64,000 nt of DNA, taken from the NCBI GenBank assembly GCA_015066245.1, contig SVOS01000005.1, forward strand, positions 26,166-90,165, given 5' to 3'. Numbering within the stretch: the stretch's first letter is position 1; every line of letters begins with the position of its first letter. Origin of the DNA: Oscillospiraceae bacterium. GTDB lineage: Bacteria; Bacillota; Clostridia; Oscillospirales; Acutalibacteraceae. Positions 59,227-64,000 of this stretch are shown here, piece by piece. The translations under genes were made by a program, and so were the position numbers. A model generated the notes under the pieces. The model did no database searches. It saw only the letters and a list, made by a program, of their open reading frames with translations, and was not told where the DNA came from.

Positions 59227-62200
59227 ATGAGTACAACTAAGCGTATGGCAAAGAGAATTCTCTCTGTTATACTCACAGTTATGATGCTCATGTCCATGGT
59301 AACAATCGGCATGACATCTATGTCGGCTGCAAGTGTTGAAGTTGTTGAGACAGGCGCAACCGGTACTATCAAGATTTATTTCGAGAATAACTGGAAATGG
59401 TCTGACGTTCGTATCCATTACTGGGGCGGTGCTACTAATTCCGGCGATTGGCCTGGTATCGCTCTTGCCAAGGACGGTATGAACGGCGACGGTACAAACG
59501 ATGTATATCTCGCAGAGATCCCTGCAGATACAACAGGCGTAATTTTCAATGGTTTAAAGGACGACGGTTCAGGTAACCGCGACCAGACACCCAACATTGA
59601 GGGTGGCTGGTATGAGGGTATCTGCTACTACATGGTATGGGACAATGGTAACAAAGTAGGCACATATGACTACAAAGTTCCCGTAGTTACAGAAGCTCCT
59701 GCAACAACACAGGCTCCTGCAACAACACAGGCTCCTGCTACAACACAGGCTCCCGCTACAACAGAGGCTCCTGCAACAACAAAGACAGAGGATGCATCTG
59801 TAGATCAGCCTGTTACAGATCCCGTAGTTACAGATCCTGTTACTACAGAGCCTGACGAAGATGAGACAACAACTTTCTCCATTCCTTGGTCAGAGGCTGA
59901 TGGCCTCTATGCTTATGCAGGCGTAACCGAGACAGTTGGTACAGATGCATGGCAGCGTTGGGATAACGTTTCCGGTAAGGATTATCGCTACTTCTATCTC
60001 CCCGCTTCTGCTTCTGACACAGAAGTTATCATCTACAACACATACGCAGAGGCTGTTACAATCAACGGTGTTGAGATCGCAGCAGGCGAGTATGAGACAG
60101 TTACATACAAGAACGGCGAAGTTTATGCTTGTACAGGTGCAACAACTCAGTCTGTAAAGATTATGAAGTCTGACGCTGAGGGTGCACTCTACATCAACTC
60201 CGCAGAGGGTATGACAACTAAGAACGATGCTGGCACAAAGAATACTGTAGACGCTACATATGACCTTTATGCTTTCATTACAAGCGGCTCCAAGAACCAG
60301 GAAGCAGCTTGGGCAGCAGGTGCTGTAGCTGATGCAGACGGTGTTTCTGAAATTGCTAACACTGTTAAGAAGATTAAGGGCCGCGGTAACTCCACATGGG
60401 AGCTTGCTAAGAAGCCTTTCAACATCACTTACGATACAAAGATTTCCGTTGACGGTATGTCCGGTAAGAAGTGGTCTCTCCTTGCAAACGCACAGGATCC
60501 TTCTCTCCTCAGAAACCGTCTTGTATATGACCTTGCTAATGAGGTTAATATGACATACGCTTGCGATTCCAGATTTGTTGACTGGTTCGTAAACGGTGAC
60601 TATAAGGGTTCTTATCAGCTCACTCAGAAGATCGAGATGGGTAAGAACACCGTAATGCCCGACCTTGAAGAGCCCGAAGTTGAGGATATCATCGACGAAG
60701 AGACAGGCGAGACAATCCCCTATCCCAAGTCTGATTTCGACTTCATCCTTGAGCTTGATACAGAGAAAAACGCTAACAACGCAGGCGATAAGGGCGACAC
60801 AACTACAAGAGGTCAGTGGATGACATTCAAGACTCCCGATGATCCTGCAGAGGAGCAGTGGGATTGGATGATGAGCAAGTATCAGGCAGTTGAAGATGCA
60901 CTCTACACAGGTGACATCGCAGCTCTTGAGAAGCTCGTTGATCTTGATGACTTTGCAAGAGCATATCTTGTAAACGAAGTTTCCAAGAACCTCGACGCTG
61001 GTGTTACAAGCTGCTACTTCACTTACAACTCCGAGACAGGCAAGTTTACAACAGCTCCTGTTTGGGACTATGACAATGCTCTCGGTAACTCCATAAGCAT
61101 CGCTGACAGACACGATGTTAACGGCAATATGCTCGACGTAACAGGCCCCACAGGCTGGTACGCAAGAGACCTCGCACACTATGACCTCGGTACACTCAAC
61201 GTATTCGGTCAGGCTTGTGCAACAACAAGCAAGAACGCTGCTGGCGAGACATTCAACGATGTTGTTAAGAGAATCTGGAACGACGAGTTTATGCCCGCTC
61301 TTGCAGTTCTCGAAGGCACAACAACAGCTACAAACGGCAGACTTAACTCCGTTGCAGGTTACATGACAAACCTCAAGAATTCCGGTCAGTGGAACTACAA
61401 CTATGCCGGTTGGGGTATGACAGTAAACAACGGTTGGGTAGCTGATCACAGCTCTCTCGTAGTTTATGATTTCGATGCAACTGCAAACACAGTTACAAAG
61501 ACAACAAAGACATACGACCAGAATACACTTGAGGGTCAGGCTAACTATGCCGGCGACTGGATGATCTCCAGAATGAACTGGATGGCAGCTGAGTACGCAG
61601 AGGCAGAGACAGTTAAGCCCACAGGTTCAACAACAGTTTACTTCCAGAACAACTGGCTGTGGACAAATGTTAAGGCTTATTACTGGGATGAGTCCGGCAC
61701 TGCTATCAGCGCAGCATGGCCCGGTGAGTCCATGGATGTGTACGAGAACGACGGTACATATGATTACTATGTACTTGAGCTCCCTGCAGACGCAACAGGC
61801 CTTATCTTCAACGGTACAAAGAATGATGGTTCCGGTGCTACAGACCAGTCTCCCAACATTGAGGGCGGTTGGTATGACGGCATCTGCTACTACATGGATT
61901 GGAAAGAGGGTAACGCAGTTGGTTCTTGGGCATACAATGTTCCCGAGGTAACAACATCTGCACCTGCAGACACTACACCTTCCACACCTGCAACAGGTGA
62001 CGAAGTAACTTCTGATCCCGTTGAGACAACAACAGTTGTAAACACAACTTCCACACCTGCTGATACTACAGCATCCAAGCCTGTAGAAGAGGAAGAGGAA
62101 GATACATTCACAGTTTACTTCCGCAACAACTGGAAGTGGTCTGATGTTAAGATTTACTTCTGGGGCAGCTCAACTCATACAAATCCCGGTTGGTCCGGTA

Positions 62201-64000
62201 ACGCAATGACAAAGGTTGACAACGACGGCACATATGATATCTATACATATGAAGTTCCTGCTGACGTTACAGGCTTTATCTTCAACGGTATCAAGGACGA
62301 CGGTTCAGGTGCATTAGATCAGTCTCCCAACATTGAGAGCGGCTGGTACGATGGCATCTGCTATCAGATGAACTGGAAAGACGGCAACCTTGTTGAGGAG
62401 TACGAGTATACTCCCGTTGTAACAGAGTCTAAGCCCGCAGAGTCTGATCCTGTAGAGACAACAACTTCTAAACCCGCAGAAGAAGCTTCTTCTACACCTG
62501 CAACAGGCGACGAAGAGGAGTCCACACCCGTAGTTGAGACAACATCTACACCTGTTGACAATACTGTAACAGTATATGCTATCAACTCCGTTAAATGGGA
62601 CACAGTTTCCGCTTACGCTTGGATTAACGGCGGCGAAATCGCATGGCCCGGCACAGCTATGACAAAGACAGGTGAGACAGTAAACGGCTTCGACGTATAC
62701 ACAATCACATTTGACACAGCTTATACAAAGGTTATTTTCAACAACAACGGCAATGGTTCTCAGACTGACAACCTCACACTTATGGATGGTCAGTACTATG
62801 ACATCAAGGGTGGCGCATGGTATCCCACACTTGCAGACGTTCCCGGTGTTGACACACTCGCTACAGACAACTATCTCGTAGGTGAATTCAACTCCTGGAG
62901 CACAGTTGCTAATGAGTTCAAGCTCGCACATGAGGGCGGCAACACAGGTTATGTAACTCTCGAGCTTGAAGCAAACAAGACATATCAGTTCAAGATTGTT
63001 CGTGCAGGTGCATGGACAAGCTGCACAACAGCTATCACAGGCACAGTAGAGGGTCTCCAGTTCAGCTCCTCTAACGCTGACAATGCAACAATCACAACAA
63101 CTTTGGCTGGTACATACACATTTGCATTTGGCACCAGCGATTCTAAGCTTTCCGTAACATATCCCACATCTACACCTTCCACAGGTGACGAGGATGTTAC
63201 AACTCCTGATACAACACCCGATGATACAACTCCTTCTGATACAACACCTGTTGCTGATGTATACTACATCCACGGCGAGTTCAATGGTTGGAAAGATATC
63301 GCTCTCGAGGGTGAGGGTACAGTAATTACTGCAACAACAGAAATTGCTGCAGGCACATACAAGTTCAAGATCTATACAGGCGACACATGGTACGGCAACG
63401 ATGGTACAATCGAAGACACATGTGAAGGCTGGACATTCAAGACTGAGGCTGGCGATGCAACACTCGTAGCAACAGGCGGCACATACACATTTACATTCGA
63501 TACAACTACTAAGAAGCTTACAATCACAGCTGAGACTGTAACTCCTGTATACAATGTAACATGGACAGAGTCCGACAAGTACACAGTTAACGCTCCTGCA
63601 ACAGTTGACGAGGGTGCAACTCTCGAGTTCACAGTAGACGCAGCTGAGGGCTACAAGGTAGCAGCAGTTATCGTTGACATGAACGTTCTCACAGCAGTTG
63701 ACGGCGTTTACACAATCGCTGACGTTAAGGGCGATGTTGAAATTCTTGTTATCACAGCTGAGGATACAGTAGTTCCCGAGGTTATGAAGTTTACAGTAAT
63801 CTTTGTTGACAAGGACGGCAACGAGCTCAAGAGTGAAGTAGTTGAGTACGGTAAGGCAGCAACAGCTCCCGAAGCACCCGCAGTAGACGGCTACACATTC
63901 ACAGGTTGGTCTGATGATATCGACTATATCACAAAGGATATCACAGTAAAGGCAGAGTACAAGAAGAACGCAACACCTGCAGAGCCTGTAACAACAGGTA
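59227..64000 (+). CDS. Large secreted CotH protein with starch-binding modules (3' end outside window)
   Basis: At least 1591 codons, open at the window end. A signal peptide (about 1-35) ends near SMSAAS. Modules in order: a CBM26-like starch-binding module (about 45-150, IYFENNWKWSDVRIHYW); a linker of APATTQ repeats; a CotH-type kinase domain (about 330-795, with GRGNSTWELAKKPF and VWDYDNALGN holding the Asp pair); two more CBM26-like modules (about 801-905 and 961-1060); a fourth similar module (about 1114-1205); two glycan-binding-type modules (about 1215-1315 and 1345-1435, starting YLVGEFNSW and YYIHGEFNGW); a beta domain (about 1439-1515); and an InlB/Flg_new-type repeat (about 1520-1578, FTVIFVDKDGNE). 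CotH kinases phosphorylate protein serines. AGGAGG lies 9 nt before the ATG. A dockerin or anchor may follow outside the window. Confidence 0.92.
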   Translation, partial: MSTTKRMAKRILSVILTVMMLMSMVTIGMTSMSAASVEVVETGATGTIKIYFENNWKWSDVRIHYWGGATNSGDWPGIALAKDGMNGDGTNDVYLAEIPADTTGVIFNGLKDDGSGNRDQTPNIEGGWYEGICYYMVWDNGNKVGTYDYKVPVVTEAPATTQAPATTQAPATTQAPATTEAPATTKTEDASVDQPVTDPVVTDPVTTEPDEDETTTFSIPWSEADGLYAYAGVTETVGTDAWQRWDNVSGKDYRYFYLPASASDTEVIIYNTYAEAVTINGVEIAAGEYETVTYKNGEVYACTGATTQSVKIMKSDAEGALYINSAEGMTTKNDAGTKNTVDATYDLYAFITSGSKNQEAAWAAGAVADADGVSEIANTVKKIKGRGNSTWELAKKPFNITYDTKISVDGMSGKKWSLLANAQDPSLLRNRLVYDLANEVNMTYACDSRFVDWFVNGDYKGSYQLTQKIEMGKNTVMPDLEEPEVEDIIDEETGETIPYPKSDFDFILELDTEKNANNAGDKGDTTTRGQWMTFKTPDDPAEEQWDWMMSKYQAVEDALYTGDIAALEKLVDLDDFARAYLVNEVSKNLDAGVTSCYFTYNSETGKFTTAPVWDYDNALGNSISIADRHDVNGNMLDVTGPTGWYARDLAHYDLGTLNVFGQACATTSKNAAGETFNDVVKRIWNDEFMPALAVLEGTTTATNGRLNSVAGYMTNLKNSGQWNYNYAGWGMTVNNGWVADHSSLVVYDFDATANTVTKTTKTYDQNTLEGQANYAGDWMISRMNWMAAEYAEAETVKPTGSTTVYFQNNWLWTNVKAYYWDESGTAISAAWPGESMDVYENDGTYDYYVLELPADATGLIFNGTKNDGSGATDQSPNIEGGWYDGICYYMDWKEGNAVGSWAYNVPEVTTSAPADTTPSTPATGDEVTSDPVETTTVVNTTSTPADTTASKPVEEEEEDTFTVYFRNNWKWSDVKIYFWGSSTHTNPGWSGNAMTKVDNDGTYDIYTYEVPADVTGFIFNGIKDDGSGALDQSPNIESGWYDGICYQMNWKDGNLVEEYEYTPVVTESKPAESDPVETTTSKPAEEASSTPATGDEEESTPVVETTSTPVDNTVTVYAINSVKWDTVSAYAWINGGEIAWPGTAMTKTGETVNGFDVYTITFDTAYTKVIFNNNGNGSQTDNLTLMDGQYYDIKGGAWYPTLADVPGVDTLATDNYLVGEFNSWSTVANEFKLAHEGGNTGYVTLELEANKTYQFKIVRAGAWTSCTTAITGTVEGLQFSSSNADNATITTTLAGTYTFAFGTSDSKLSVTYPTSTPSTGDEDVTTPDTTPDDTTPSDTTPVADVYYIHGEFNGWKDIALEGEGTVITATTEIAAGTYKFKIYTGDTWYGNDGTIEDTCEGWTFKTEAGDATLVATGGTYTFTFDTTTKKLTITAETVTPVYNVTWTESDKYTVNAPATVDEGATLEFTVDAAEGYKVAAVIVDMNVLTAVDGVYTIADVKGDVEILVITAEDTVVPEVMKFTVIFVDKDGNELKSEVVEYGKAATAPEAPAVDGYTFTGWSDDIDYITKDITVKAEYKKNATPAEPVTTG
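59692..59784 (+). repeat. Tandem 18-bp repeat coding an APATTQ linker
   Basis: About five copies of an 18-bp unit like GCTCCTGCAACAACACAG encode AlaProAlaThrThrGln within the CotH protein. Third-base changes show the copies are diverging but the protein is kept. Confidence 0.85.

Noticed and set aside
59890..61449. A 519-codon open frame on the minus strand
   Set aside because: It is antisense to the CotH gene, which has a clear signal peptide, known domains and a ribosome site; the Cys-rich product arises because ACA codons read as TGT on the other strand.

Overview
The window looks like chromosomal DNA of a Gram-positive gut-type anaerobe of the Clostridia, most plausibly a Ruminococcus or other Oscillospiraceae relative. 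The support is a set of marks typical of that group: secreted dockerin-repeat proteins, a CotH protein with starch-binding modules, a SCIFF (ranthipeptide) precursor with its radical SAM maturase, sortase and LCP wall enzymes, SecA with a C-terminal zinc motif, strong AGGAGG ribosome sites and many hairpin/U-tract terminators. The species is not certain. No rRNA, tRNA, insertion sequence, prophage or CRISPR array was seen.

Layout. 1-6461: end of a MATE exporter, a two-component system with a phosphodiesterase, and a YfhO-type membrane glycosyltransferase. 6617-8277: a polyprenyl-phosphate glycosyltransferase and a GtrA flippase, which with YfhO make a three-component surface-glycosylation set. 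8393-11164: an ECF sigma factor, a single-pass surface protein and a dockerin protein in one operon. 11413-20128: valS, a small XRE-regulated membrane-protein locus with duplicated operator/promoter modules, then gltX-glnS-SDR-DUF308. 20129-22800: repeats, a membrane gene broken by a stop codon, a lipoprotein and a zinc-ribbon membrane protein. 22983-26808: metF, a stand-alone MetH activation protein and a frameshifted metH. 26850-33654: LCP ligase with sortase B, proS, a second dockerin protein, a Nudix enzyme and a DHHW protein. 33938-41002: aminotransferase, trpS, a TPR-like protein, a HAD phosphatase, intergenic repeats and secA. 41164-47261: a PBP with an FHA-FtsW/RodA protein, then SCIFF, its maturase and a PLP decarboxylase. 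47328-58077: a polysaccharide and wall-precursor block (CYTH, phosphoesterase, asparagine-synthetase-like enzyme, GT4, Ddl, 2-hydroxyacid dehydrogenase, sugar transferase, CapD-like dehydratase, glmS). 58201-64000: a surface protein with a sorting-like tail and the first 1591 codons of a large CotH/starch-binding protein that runs off the window.

The common theme is the cell surface: making and attaching glycans, building peptidoglycan and displaying secreted proteins. The main unexplained items are a 73-nt structured element present twice, each time abutting or overlapping a stop codon; an array of tandem mini-hairpins; a matched operator/promoter module on both sides of a small XRE regulator; and a structured 5' leader before the CotH gene.
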